DNA of 64,000 nucleotides from Nakamurella leprariae (GTDB taxonomy: Bacteria; Actinomycetota; Actinomycetes; Mycobacteriales; Nakamurellaceae): contig NZ_JAERWK010000029.1 in the NCBI RefSeq assembly GCF_016918035.1, positions 1 to 64,000 of the forward strand, in the 5' to 3' direction. Both the position numbers and the translations under genes were made by a program. Shown one piece after another: positions 1-7,351 of the stretch. Within the stretch, counting starts at the first letter, position 1. Each line of letters opens with the position of its first letter. Under the pieces are notes generated by a model. It had not been told where the DNA came from and ran no database searches. It was given only the letters and a program-made list of their open reading frames with translations.

Positions 1-10
1 CAGCGGTCAT
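1..10 (-). CDS. Start of a gene running off the left edge (partial)
   Basis: An ATG at position 10 on the minus strand opens a frame of three codons (Met-Thr-Ala) before the window ends. An AGGAG Shine-Dalgarno element lies 9 nt upstream of it, at about 20-24. The start signal is convincing but nothing can be said about the product. Confidence 0.35.
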
Positions 11-178
11 CGCGTCGATCTCCTGGTGGGCTGTGAGAGGTCTCCACAAGATCACGCGATGGCCGCCCTTTCGTGGACGCCCCGCTGGTCACCAGGGTCG
101 TCGCACACCACCCTGGTGGACGCCACTGGGTAAACGGATAGGGATCTTCGAAGCGAGTCCCACGCGCACGACAGCTAC

Positions 179-207
179 GGCCCTCACCCTGGACAGGGGT
201 GAGGGCC
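179..207 (-). terminator. Perfect 11-bp hairpin after hicB
   Basis: GGCCCTCACCC at 179-189 pairs exactly with GGGTGAGGGCC at 197-207 across a 7-nt loop. It lies 27 nt past the hicB stop in the direction of that transcript. There is no U-tract, which is common for actinobacterial terminators, so its role is inferred from position and stem strength. Confidence 0.5.
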
Positions 208-233
208 GTTCTGCTGTACCTCGGGGCTACGCG

Positions 234-842
234 TCACCGGTCCGAGGTCACCAGGGGCCGGTCGGTAGCACCCGCATCCGCGACCACCGAACTAGTGCCA
301 AAGCCAGAGCCAGACTCGGCCGTCGCGACTTCGATCAGCAATGCTAGGTGCTGGTCGAAGTCGACGGGACGTTCCGACCGCCGCACAAGATCACCGGCCG
401 CGCGGAGCGCCTCGCTGGCCAGTAGCCACGCCCGTGCCCGAGAGGTCAAGAACTCTTCGTTGTGCTGCTGTAGAAGCTGGTGTGCCCTTTGGAACGAGAC
501 GCCGAGGGTTTCGCCGATGTCCCGTACCGTTAGGCCGGCTTGCTTCAGGGACTGGGCTGCCGCAGCCCGCTCAGCAGCAGCAGCGGCGTTTGCCTGCTGC
601 GTAAGTTCCAACAGGTGTTGGGCCGCCTCAAAGTGGTCAGCCGCAGCCGCCGGCATCTGGATTTCGACCCGGACGTCATCAATGACCGCGTCTGGGTCCA
701 TCACCACCACGAGGTCTCGAACCATTGGTTCCACTTCTCGCAAGGAACGAGCCTGGGTCACACGCTCAACCTCCGGCACCCAGACCGACCAGTACTTTCC
801 ATCTCGCTGAACCTGGGCGTGGTACACGCTCACTTCCGCCAC
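234..842 (-). CDS. hicB: HicB-family antitoxin with a C-terminal helical extension
   Basis: This is the probable antitoxin of a type II toxin-antitoxin pair; HicB proteins bind and neutralise HicA and repress their own operon. About residues 3-50 show the HicB-type strand pattern (YHAQVQRDGKYWSVWVPEVE). An alanine/glutamine-rich helix follows, then a helix-turn-helix-like segment at about 103-125 (LTVRDIGETLGVSFQRAHQL). At 202 aa it is longer than minimal HicB proteins. I chose the GTG at 842: it overlaps the end of hicA by 13 nt, as expected for coupled translation. A longer in-frame start at 869 exists. The family call rests on fold pattern and the HicA neighbour. Confidence 0.72.
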   Translation of the reverse strand: MAEVSVYHAQVQRDGKYWSVWVPEVERVTQARSLREVEPMVRDLVVVMDPDAVIDDVRVEIQMPAAAADHFEAAQHLLELTQQANAAAAAERAAAAQSLKQAGLTVRDIGETLGVSFQRAHQLLQQHNEEFLTSRARAWLLASEALRAAGDLVRRSERPVDFDQHLALLIEVATAESGSGFGTSSVVADAGATDRPLVTSDR

Positions 843-1048
843 CAATCCTTCCCGAGCTCGGGGGCGCACTCTTTGTAGATCTCACGCGTGGTGACCTCAC
901 CGACCTCGGTGTGCCGAGGCACTGGGATGGTCAGTTCGCCTAGCCTGTACACGGTGTGGTTGCTGCCCTCGCGGGCCACGACCCATGGGACGCCCGCCTC
1001 CTTCGCCGCGTCGGCGATCTTCTTCACGAGGTCCCGGCGCCTGGTCAT
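830..1048 (-). CDS. hicA: HicA-family mRNA interferase toxin
   Basis: This small toxin is expected to bind and cleave mRNA through a double-stranded-RNA-binding-like fold. The 72-aa protein carries the family signature: a basic N-terminus, a Gly-Ser-Asn-His stretch holding the catalytic His (about residue 31), and the IPVPRHTEVGE segment followed by a REIYK helix. It is the first gene of the pair and overlaps hicB. There is no Shine-Dalgarno sequence; the ATG at 1048 sits at the predicted transcription start of the promoter just upstream, so the mRNA is probably leaderless. A GTG at 1051 is the alternative start. Confidence 0.82.
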   Translation of the reverse strand: MTRRRDLVKKIADAAKEAGVPWVVAREGSNHTVYRLGELTIPVPRHTEVGEVTTREIYKECAPELGKDWWRK

Positions 1049-1054
1049 CACTGT

Positions 1055-1084
1055 AGTCTAGGTCCCGCTTGACGGACAAGTCAA
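1055..1084 (-). promoter_or_regulatory. hicAB promoter, probably leaderless
   Basis: On the minus strand TTGACT (1084-1079) and TAGACT (1060-1055) are separated by 18 nt. Six nt follow the -10 box before the ATG at 1048, so transcription should begin at or next to the A of the start codon. This is the best -35/-10 pair in the window. Confidence 0.65.
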
Positions 1085-1111
1085 GTGCGGACTAGACGGA
1101 TGCCGCATCCG

Positions 1112-1426
1112 CTACACGAGCAGGAACTCGACCCGTCGAGCACCGTCATGCCCGGGACCCTCGCCGTCGTCATAGCCTCGGGGAACGCCGTGCTCCGCCA
1201 GCCACCGGAACGCGCGCGTCCAGTCCCGCTTGTGCCGGCTGATCCAGCCGTGCCAGGCGTCCCAGACCTCAACCCCGTCGTCGTCGCCGGGTGCCGGCCA
1301 CTCGATGTATCCAGTCCGTTCATCTGCACGGCCATCGGTCGAAATAGCCGCGAGGTATGAGCCGAACTGCCGATCCGCCGTCACGTTTTCCAAGCCGGCC
1401 ACGGGGCATGCGGTAATTGCGGACAT
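1112..1426 (-). CDS. Hypothetical protein, accessory region
   Basis: I do not recognise this 104-aa protein. It is acidic and tryptophan-rich, with a central stretch EVWDAWHGWISRHKRDW and an Asp/Gly-rich tail, and has no signal peptide or membrane segment. The ATG at 1426 is preceded by an AGGAGG element with 6-nt spacing, one of the best ribosome-binding sites here; the frame could extend to 1483 but without such a site. It stands alone between the toxin-antitoxin pair and a long non-coding stretch, as cargo genes of mobile islands often do. The function is unknown. Confidence 0.6.
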   Translation of the reverse strand: MSAITACPVAGLENVTADRQFGSYLAAISTDGRADERTGYIEWPAPGDDDGVEVWDAWHGWISRHKRDWTRAFRWLAEHGVPRGYDDGEGPGHDGARRVEFLLV

Positions 1427-2130
1427 GCTGCGCCTCCTGAATAAAGGCAAGTACCTGGAAACGGTGAACGTCGGCCCTAGCACGTCAGATCAACCCTTTA
1501 CAGCCCATTCCTGGGCCGAGCGTCCGACCTGTTGAACGGCTCTCCGCCTGACGCTGGCGACAAGTCTCGGCCTGCACACAGCGTGCACCACGGAGATCAG
1601 CCGCCGCAAAGTCACCTGACAGGGTGACTGTGGTTGACATGGATAGGTTATCGTGCGATGTGCCACTGAGAGACAGCGTCTCAGGGACGCTGACCAGGGC
1701 ATCACCCCGGGGTTAGCCACTCGACAGAAGGCAGGGGTGGGGGTCACCCCATGACCGGATCATTGGGCACGACCGGCCGTAACAGCAGTTCAAATCCCTC
1801 CCGGGTTCAGAAGTCGATGAACTGACCCCACTGACGGCCTCTCCGACCGTCCTTGCACCCAATTTGTTGGCCCAACCGGGTGATATTTGTAGTCCAATCG
1901 GGTGGACTCTCGGCGTCAGTGCATTGAGATGGCCGATTTACCACCCCCAGTAGTTACTTCGATAGGGGTTCAACGTTCTGGCCATGCGCTAAAACTGGCC
2001 ATTTGCGCCCCTGCTGGACGTGCTGAGAGCGACGATCACCCGTCCCGCGGCTGATCGTGCGTCCGGGCGCCGCCGATCGGTCTCGGGACCGTTGGTTGGG
2101 GGCACAGGGTCCCCCCGGGGGCACCCCGGT
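1427..2130. other. 700-bp non-coding stretch with operator-like repeats
   Basis: No convincing gene was found on either strand; the short frames here lack start signals and coding-type composition. It is more AT-rich than its surroundings. It holds a 6-bp inverted repeat (1611-1616/1623-1628), a TTGACA box on the plus strand at 1634-1639 with no good -10 partner, two CCAAYCGGGTG direct repeats exactly 22 bp apart (1872-1882, 1894-1904), and a CTGGCCAT direct repeat 17 bp apart (1978-1985, 1995-2002). Confidence 0.5.
2107..2126 (-). terminator. GC-rich hairpin after the protease gene
   Basis: An imperfect GGGT/ACCC plus C-tract/G-tract stem lies about 5 nt past the protease stop codon. It has no U-tract. 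The terminator role is inferred from position only. Confidence 0.3.
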
Positions 2131-2949
2131 CTACAGCGACTTGGGTCTCGCATCGTGAGATACGACATCCTTGACCAGCGACTTGCGCCAGACGAACCCA
2201 AGCTCAACATCGACGTTGACACGACCGGAGTACACGCCAACGAAGAGCGTCCTTGGCTTGGTGTACGTCACCTCGGCCATCGGGCCGTCGGGCGATCGAC
2301 GAACGTTGTTCAAGGTCGACTGATGTATCACTACGGGTGAGCCTGATTGCCCTTCCCGAGTCTTTGCGTCGATAAGGAAGCGGGGCAAGCGGCCGTGGTT
2401 CAGGTCAGGTTCGGTGGCGATCGTCCCTTGCGTCCAGACGGGAAGCTCGCCGGCCCCTGCGAGGCCGCAAGGGTAGCCGACGATGCTCAACCGGTCGGTG
2501 ACCCGGAGGCCAACCTCAATGTCAGACTCAAGACCAAGCGCAAGGTTGGCGAGCGGAGCCAGCAACTCGACTGTCCCCAGGCGTAGAGCTGCCACATCCG
2601 CGGTCCGCCCCAGCGTCGGGTGCTCACGCCAGGTCGGCGTGGTGCCGTCTTCAGCAACCAGGGGCAGCCTGAAGGCCTTCACATTGAAGCCGGCCAAGTC
2701 CACCGGCATGTGCAGGGTCAGCGCGACCGGCGTCGCGCCGCTGTGATGGATGTGCTTCCCGTCGTAAACCGATCGACCAGCAAAGACGTGCCAATTCGAG
2801 ACTAGATCGAGATGGCCGTCTATGACGAGTAGAAATCCTGTCGCCGTCCCCAGTTCCGCCCCGGTCACCGAGTGCATCGTGAGTCGCCGTGACGCCAGCG
2901 ACGCATGCGCAACAGCAGGCGGCGTCGGTTCGTCGGGCGTCACCGTCAC
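2131..2949 (-). CDS. Trypsin-like serine protease, no signal peptide
   Basis: This is a predicted chymotrypsin-fold serine peptidase of 272 aa. The catalytic triad is visible in order: His54 in SNWHVF, Asp118 in TADVAAL, and Ser202 in REGQSGSPVV. There is no N-terminal hydrophobic segment, so the protein should stay in the cytoplasm, and no PDZ domain as in HtrA/DegP. The GTG start overlaps the TGA of the upstream lipoprotein gene (GTGA), so the two are translationally coupled and probably work together. Comparable stand-alone trypsin-like proteins occur in bacterial defence and stress islands, but nothing here proves that role. Confidence 0.75.
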   Translation of the reverse strand: MTVTPDEPTPPAVAHASLASRRLTMHSVTGAELGTATGFLLVIDGHLDLVSNWHVFAGRSVYDGKHIHHSGATPVALTLHMPVDLAGFNVKAFRLPLVAEDGTTPTWREHPTLGRTADVAALRLGTVELLAPLANLALGLESDIEVGLRVTDRLSIVGYPCGLAGAGELPVWTQGTIATEPDLNHGRLPRFLIDAKTREGQSGSPVVIHQSTLNNVRRSPDGPMAEVTYTKPRTLFVGVYSGRVNVDVELGFVWRKSLVKDVVSHDARPKSL

Positions 2950-3425
2950 CCAAGACCCGCTTCAAATTTCCCCGCCCTGGCGTCCGCCTCGGAGATCCGC
3001 ATCGACCCTCGGTGCGAGATCTCGACCGAGTAGAAGCCTGCCCCTCCGGGTACATCCTCGACCAGGAACAGGTACACGCACCCGTACTCGTCGTTCTCCA
3101 CGCCCCGACCGAGCTCGCCCAGGGCGACAACCTTGCCGCCGCTGTCGCTGACAGTGATCTGCGTCCCCGCTCCGATGTCGTCGTAGCCACGTATTCCAAC
3201 GCAGCCATCTCCGAGGTCCACGAAGCCTTCGAAGTCCTGCAGGGCAAACCTGCCACGCAGGTCGAAGGTTTCCGAGTCCGCATCGACGGCGACAGCCGCA
3301 TCGATGCCCTGCTCGCGGTAGTTGGCCGGCAAGGGCGTCCCCGGAACGACCGAGCCGCATCCGGGGATGAGCGCAAGCACGGCGGCACCCATCAGTGACC
3401 TTCGTACACCGGTCATCCCTCGCAT
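2946..3425 (-). CDS. Small putative lipoprotein coupled to the protease
   Basis: The protein has 159 aa (156 from the second ATG at 3416). A basic start, a hydrophobic stretch and the lipobox-like LIPGCG indicate a lipoprotein signal peptide, with Cys at about residue 21 as the anchor. The rest is Asp/Gly-rich and looks like a small extracytoplasmic beta domain; I recognise no family. Its stop codon overlaps the start of the protease gene. Neither ATG has a well-placed Shine-Dalgarno element; a TACTCT box 4 nt before the ATG at 3425 may mean a near-leaderless message. Confidence 0.6.
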   Translation of the reverse strand: MRGMTGVRRSLMGAAVLALIPGCGSVVPGTPLPANYREQGIDAAVAVDADSETFDLRGRFALQDFEGFVDLGDGCVGIRGYDDIGAGTQITVSDSGGKVVALGELGRGVENDEYGCVYLFLVEDVPGGAGFYSVEISHRGSMRISEADARAGKFEAGLG

Positions 3426-3574
3426 ACCGAGAGTATGCGGCCGACTACAGGTAGCCGCCCATCGCTGTAACGCAACTGCGACCCTCTGCGGCAACGCGGG
3501 CACGATCAACGCCAGCTCCGCGCGGCTGACGGAGCAAAAAGGTCGAGACCTGGCAGTCCAGACTCTCCACTTTG

Positions 3575-3594
3575 AGACGGCCGACACGCCGTCT
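3575..3594 (-). terminator. Hairpin just after the CAU tRNA
   Basis: AGACGGC (3575-3581) pairs perfectly with GCCGTCT (3588-3594) over a 6-nt loop. It lies 4 nt beyond the tRNA 3' end. There is no U-tract. It is a plausible terminator or processing stem. Confidence 0.4.
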
Positions 3595-3598
3595 GAGG

Positions 3599-3673
3599 TG
3601 GGGCGAGAGGGGCTCGAACCCTCGACCTGACGGATTATGAGTCCGCTGCTCTGACCGACTGAGCTACCGCCCC
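3599..3673 (-). tRNA. tRNA with CAU anticodon, probably elongator tRNA-Met
   Basis: A full cloverleaf reads on the minus strand: acceptor GGGGCGG paired with TCGCCCC (one G-T pair), D-stem GCTC/GAGC, anticodon loop CTCATAA, T-stem GAGGG/CCCTC with TTCGAGC, and discriminator A. The gene does not encode a complete CCA. CAU can be elongator Met or lysidine-modified Ile2; I favour Met but cannot exclude Ile2. The mismatched acceptor/anticodon pattern is not that of the initiator tRNA. Its 3' end faces the accessory segment at 1-3598, the geometry expected for an integration site. Confidence 0.9.
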
Positions 3674-3726
3674 GCCGGGCACCGTACCGGACCTGCGCCC
3701 GCCGTCAGGCCCCGACGGGACCGCCC

Positions 3727-4467
3727 TCAGCCGGCCGCCGTGGTCGACGCCGGGGTGGATGGCGCGGAGGCCGCCGGGTCGGCGATCGGGACGGTGATGG
3801 TGTCGGTGACCAGGCGCTGGTGGTGGCCGAGGTCGCCGTCGTTGCGGACCAGCAGCGTCCAACTGAAGGTGATGCGGTTGGCGTACACCCCGGCGGTGCG
3901 CAACGCCTCATCGGTGAGCGGCTGGTCCCCGGCCAGGTAGGTCCAACGGTCGACCAGCGGCTGGCTGTACCCGAGCACCGACACCGCCGCCGCATACGGG
4001 TAGTACTGCGAGAGCGCGAAGCCCTGCCCGGGTGCGGTCTCGGTCCAGGTGTCCACGACCAGGCCGTCCAGCCCCGGCATCGTTGCGGCCAGCGCCGTGG
4101 TCACCGTGACCGCCGCCATGGTCACCTGGGCCGGCTGGCCCTCGCCGGCGATCGGCACCAGGTTGAGCACCGAGTTGACCACCTTGGGCGGCAGGGTCTG
4201 CCACTGGGTCACGTCCGCGTCCGTCCAGGTGTCGGCCTTGACGGTGAACGGCTCGCCGGCCACCCCGATGTCGTGATGGGCGCTGCCGCCGCCGAGGTCG
4301 TCGGTCACCGGCGGCACCGCCGCGGCGGCGGACAGCGGCGTCGCCGACGTCGTCGGCGTCGTCGGCGCGTCACCCGCCGGTGGCCCGCTGCAGCCGGCCG
4401 CGGTGAGCGCGACCACCGCCACCACCGCCGACGTCACCAACGCGTGCCTGAGCAGCGATCGGCCCAT
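3727..4467 (-). CDS. Putative secreted lipoprotein, unknown function
   Basis: The 246-aa protein starts with a signal peptide ending in the lipobox LTAAGC, so it should be anchored outside the membrane. A Thr/Pro/Ala-rich linker follows, then a folded domain with several aromatic residues (for example SQYYPYAAAVSVLGY), and a Ser/Thr/Pro-rich tail. I recognise no family. The ATG at 4467 has a GGGGGGA ribosome-binding site about 7 nt upstream; the open frame to 4692 is not needed. It is transcribed divergently from the cellulase gene, with 104 bp between the starts, so shared regulation is possible. Confidence 0.65.
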   Translation of the reverse strand: MGRSLLRHALVTSAVVAVVALTAAGCSGPPAGDAPTTPTTSATPLSAAAAVPPVTDDLGGGSAHHDIGVAGEPFTVKADTWTDADVTQWQTLPPKVVNSVLNLVPIAGEGQPAQVTMAAVTVTTALAATMPGLDGLVVDTWTETAPGQGFALSQYYPYAAAVSVLGYSQPLVDRWTYLAGDQPLTDEALRTAGVYANRITFSWTLLVRNDGDLGHHQRLVTDTITVPIADPAASAPSTPASTTAAG

Positions 4468-4558
4468 CGTTCGTCCCCCCGGACTCGGTCGTTCCGAACG
4501 GCACGACCGGCCCGCCGAAAGCGCCGCCCACCCGTCCCATTCCGCCTGACCGGGACGA

Positions 4559-4564
4559 TACGCT
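4559..4564 (+). promoter_or_regulatory. -10 box of the cellulase gene, leaderless type
   Basis: TACGCT fits TANNNT and is separated from the ATG at 4572 by 7 nt. No Shine-Dalgarno element is present, so the mRNA probably starts at the ATG. Confidence 0.5.
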
Positions 4565-4571
4565 GCCGACC

Positions 4572-6233
4572 ATGTCTTCCCGCAGGTGGACGAATGCGCG
4601 CCGTGACGGCGGTCGACCGCCCCGGACGCGTCGCCGGGTGACGGCCCTGGTGGCCGGCGCGGCGCTCGTGACCACGGCAGCCGTTGTGACACCAGCGTTC
4701 TCGGGAGGGACCTCGAGTTCGACCGCCGACGCCGCCACCCCGGACGGGTGGCTGCACACTGACGGTGCGCGCATTGTCACTCAGTCAGGTGATGATTTCC
4801 GGATCCGTGCCGTCAATTGGTTCGGGCTCGAGACCTCGAATTGCGCTCCGCACGGTCTGTGGCAGATCTCCCTGGATCAGGGACTCGAGCAGATCGCCTC
4901 GTTCGGCTTCAACACCATCCGGCTGCCGTTCTCCAACGAGTGCCTTCACTCGACCGCGCCGGCGTCCGGCATCGACGCCACCCGCAATCCCGAGCTCGTC
5001 GGCCGGACCGGCCAGCAGGTGATGGACGCCGTCGTCGCTGCCGCCCAGCAGTCCGGCCTGCGGATCATCCTGGACCGGCACCGTCCGGACTCCGGCTCGC
5101 AGTCCGAACTCTGGTACACCGACCGGTACCCGGAGTCGGTGTGGATCGAGGACTGGCAGCAGCTGGCGCAGCGGTACGCGGGCGACCCCACCGTCATCGG
5201 CGTCGACCTGCACAACGAGCCGCACGGCCCGGCCTGCTGGGGCTGCGGGGACCCGGCCGTCGACTGGGCCGCCGCGGCCACCCGGGCCGGGAACGCGGTG
5301 CTGGCCGTCAACTCCGAGCTGCTGATCCTCGTCGAAGGGGTGCAGCAGCAGGCTGCGGCCGGGAACACCTGGTGGGGCGGCGGTCTCGCTGATGCCGCCG
5401 ACCACCCGATCATCCTCGACGTGGCCGACCGGGTCGTCTACGCCCCGCACGACTACCCGGCCAGCATCTCCGGCCAGCCCTGGTTCTCAGACCCGGCCTA
5501 CCCGGCCAACCTGCCGGCCGTGTGGGACCGCAACTGGGGTCACCTGGCCCAGCAGGACATCGCCCCGGTGCTGCTCGGGGAATTCGGCACCCGGCTGCAG
5601 ACCGACTCCGACCGGGCCTGGCTGACCACCCTGGTCGACTACCTGCAGCAGCGCGAGCTGAGCTTCGCCTACTGGTCGTTCAACCCGAACAGCGGCGACA
5701 CCGGCGGTCTGGTCGGCGACGACTGGACCACCCCGGAGGCAGCCAAGCTGGCCGCGCTCGCCCCGCTGCTGGCACCCACGGGCGCCCCGGCCACGCCTGA
5801 CCCGACCACGCCAGACCCGCCCACGCCGACCCCGTCCACGCCTGACCCGACCACGTCGACCAGCCCGACGACCCCTCCCACGATGCCGGCACCCGCGGCT
5901 CCGACCACTCCGACCACCCAGCCACCCACCGACACCAGCCCGGTGACGGTCGACTGGCAGCGCTCCTCCGCCTGGCCGGACGGCTACGTGGCCAACCTGG
6001 TGGTCCGGCCCACCGCGGGCGCGGTCAGCGGGTGGCAGGTCAGCTGGGCCGACCCTGCCGCTGTCTCGGTGGTGAACGCCTGGGGCATGCAGTGCCAGGT
6101 GGCCGGCGGACGGATGACCTGCACCGGATCGGACTGGGCGAGGGCGATCCCGGACGGCGGCGCCGTCCACGTCGGCCTCCAGGTGCAGGTCGACGGCGCC
6201 GCCCCGGACCGCCCGGTGCTGACCACCAGCTGA
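4572..6233 (+). CDS. Secreted GH5 endoglucanase with CBM2 cellulose-binding domain
   Basis: The enzyme should hydrolyse beta-1,4-glucan (cellulose or related) outside the cell. Of 553 aa, 1-45 form a long Arg-rich signal peptide; about 55-370 are the GH5 barrel, with the acid/base Glu216 in DLHNEPHG, the nucleophile Glu337 in LLGEFGT, and Arg117 in TIRLPF. About 382-445 are a Pro/Thr linker. About 448-553 are a family-2 carbohydrate-binding module (VTVDWQRSSAWPDGYVANL, WQVSW). The paired Arg in the leader could be a Tat signal, but a clear twin-Arg consensus is lacking. It is a single-gene unit, so growth on plant litter is suggested but a wider cellulase system is not shown. Confidence 0.92.
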   Translation: MSSRRWTNARRDGGRPPRTRRRVTALVAGAALVTTAAVVTPAFSGGTSSSTADAATPDGWLHTDGARIVTQSGDDFRIRAVNWFGLETSNCAPHGLWQISLDQGLEQIASFGFNTIRLPFSNECLHSTAPASGIDATRNPELVGRTGQQVMDAVVAAAQQSGLRIILDRHRPDSGSQSELWYTDRYPESVWIEDWQQLAQRYAGDPTVIGVDLHNEPHGPACWGCGDPAVDWAAAATRAGNAVLAVNSELLILVEGVQQQAAAGNTWWGGGLADAADHPIILDVADRVVYAPHDYPASISGQPWFSDPAYPANLPAVWDRNWGHLAQQDIAPVLLGEFGTRLQTDSDRAWLTTLVDYLQQRELSFAYWSFNPNSGDTGGLVGDDWTTPEAAKLAALAPLLAPTGAPATPDPTTPDPPTPTPSTPDPTTSTSPTTPPTMPAPAAPTTPTTQPPTDTSPVTVDWQRSSAWPDGYVANLVVRPTAGAVSGWQVSWADPAAVSVVNAWGMQCQVAGGRMTCTGSDWARAIPDGGAVHVGLQVQVDGAAPDRPVLTTS

Positions 6234-6236
6234 CCG

Positions 6237-6793
6237 TCAGCGACTGGCCACCCGCTGCGCCACCGCCTCGCCGATCGCCGCGACGTCGGCGAGCGCCGCC
6301 GGCGGCCCCTCGGCCGCCAGCACACCCATCGGGTTCAGCACCACCTCGTCCACGCCGACGTCATCGGAGGCCAGCACGGTGATCCCGGATCCGATCCGGC
6401 TGCGCCATCGGCGTGGGCCGGGACGTCCGGGAGACCGGGGGCACTCGGTGGGGCGCCGCGCAGCACCCGTGCCGCCCTGGCCTGGATCAGCAGGGCGGCC
6501 CGCTGGGTGGCCAGGACCATCACCACGCCGGAGCGGGATCGCAGCAGCCGGGCCAGGCGTGCCCGGACCAGTTCGCGGACGCCGGCGGCGACGCGGTCCT
6601 GCCAACCGCCGATCCGGGGCGCGAGGGCCTCGGCCGGGACCGGCCGGTCGGGGGACAGTTCGGCCAGCACACCCAGCGCATCGGTCGAGAGGCTCGCCGT
6701 CGTCACCTGGGGTGCCGCACCGGTGGTGGCATCGGGCTGGACCGGCGCGGCGGCGACCCGGCCGGGATCGTCACCGCGCGGTCCGCATGCCAT
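6237..6793 (-). pseudogene. Frameshifted gene, unknown family
   Basis: Two overlapping minus-strand frames read as one protein interrupted by a single-base frameshift. The N-terminal part (from ATG 6793, or GTG 6805) includes SGVVMVLATQRAALLIQARA. It is continued in another frame from about 6385 to the stop at 6237, with GITVLASDDVGVDEVVLNP and an alanine-rich end. Both parts keep the strong third-position G+C typical of genes here, and the overlap is short. The joined product would be about 185 aa, without signal peptide. The break lies in a GGATCGGATCCGGG stretch, so a sequencing error, a recent mutation or programmed slippage are all possible. I recognise no family. Confidence 0.5.
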
Positions 6794-7013
6794 GCCGCTC
6801 ACCACCCCCTCGGCGGGCCGGTCCGCCGGAGGAGATCGGCGGCCCGGATCGTCGGCCAGTCTCCCCGGTGCCGATCACCCACCGCAGCGGGGTGCCGCGG
6901 TCGGTGACCGGCCGGGTCCCGGTGGCACGGACCACCCGGCGGAGTGGGCTATCCTGGTCCAGCTCACCGAGCCGGCCGGATCACCAGGACGGACCGCGGC
7001 GAGCGAAGTGCAG

Positions 7014-7089
<76 letters not shown>

Positions 7090-7164
7090 GCGCGGCAGGT
7101 TCCTCGCCGCCCCACTCCCGCGTCGACCGGTGTCACCGGCCCGAGTTTCGAGGAGGCCGGCACC

Positions 7165-7344
7165 ATGGTGCGCATCGTCATCGGCATCGCCATCGGGTAC
7201 GTGCTCGGCTCTCGCGCCGGCCGAGAACGCTACGAGCAGATCAAGCGGTGGACGTCCGCGGCCATCGACCACCCCGCCGTGCAGGGGGCCGGTGGCTTCG
7301 TGCAGGCCAAGGTCTCCGAGCTGATCGGCCGCCCGACCAGCTGA
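7165..7344 (+). CDS. Small YtxH-like membrane-anchored protein
   Basis: A 59-aa protein starts with a glycine-rich hydrophobic helix (IVIGIAIGYVLGSRAGRERY) and continues as a charged amphipathic helix, the pattern of short actinobacterial YtxH-like proteins. The ATG at 7165 has AGGAGG 8 nt upstream. It lies 75 bp after tRNA-Asn and may be transcribed from the tRNA promoter. Function unknown. Confidence 0.65.
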   Translation: MVRIVIGIAIGYVLGSRAGRERYEQIKRWTSAAIDHPAVQGAGGFVQAKVSELIGRPTS

Positions 7345-7351
7345 GCACGGC

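Noticed and set aside
1634-1662. TTGACA at 1634 as a plus-strand promoter
   Set aside because: No TANNNT box at 16-19 nt and no gene downstream on that strand.
1490-1747. An 85-codon minus-strand frame in the non-coding stretch
   Set aside because: No ribosome-binding site or leaderless promoter, and its codon use is unlike neighbouring genes.
1782-1800. GTTCAAATCC, resembling a tRNA T-loop, as a sign of a tRNA or tRNA fragment
   Set aside because: The flanking bases do not form a T-stem, and no acceptor, D or anticodon arm can be drawn around it.
1-3598. A second copy of the CAU tRNA 3' end as an att site
   Set aside because: I looked for the last part of the tRNA (TGGGGCGAGAGG on the plus strand) to the left of the gene and found no convincing copy inside the window.
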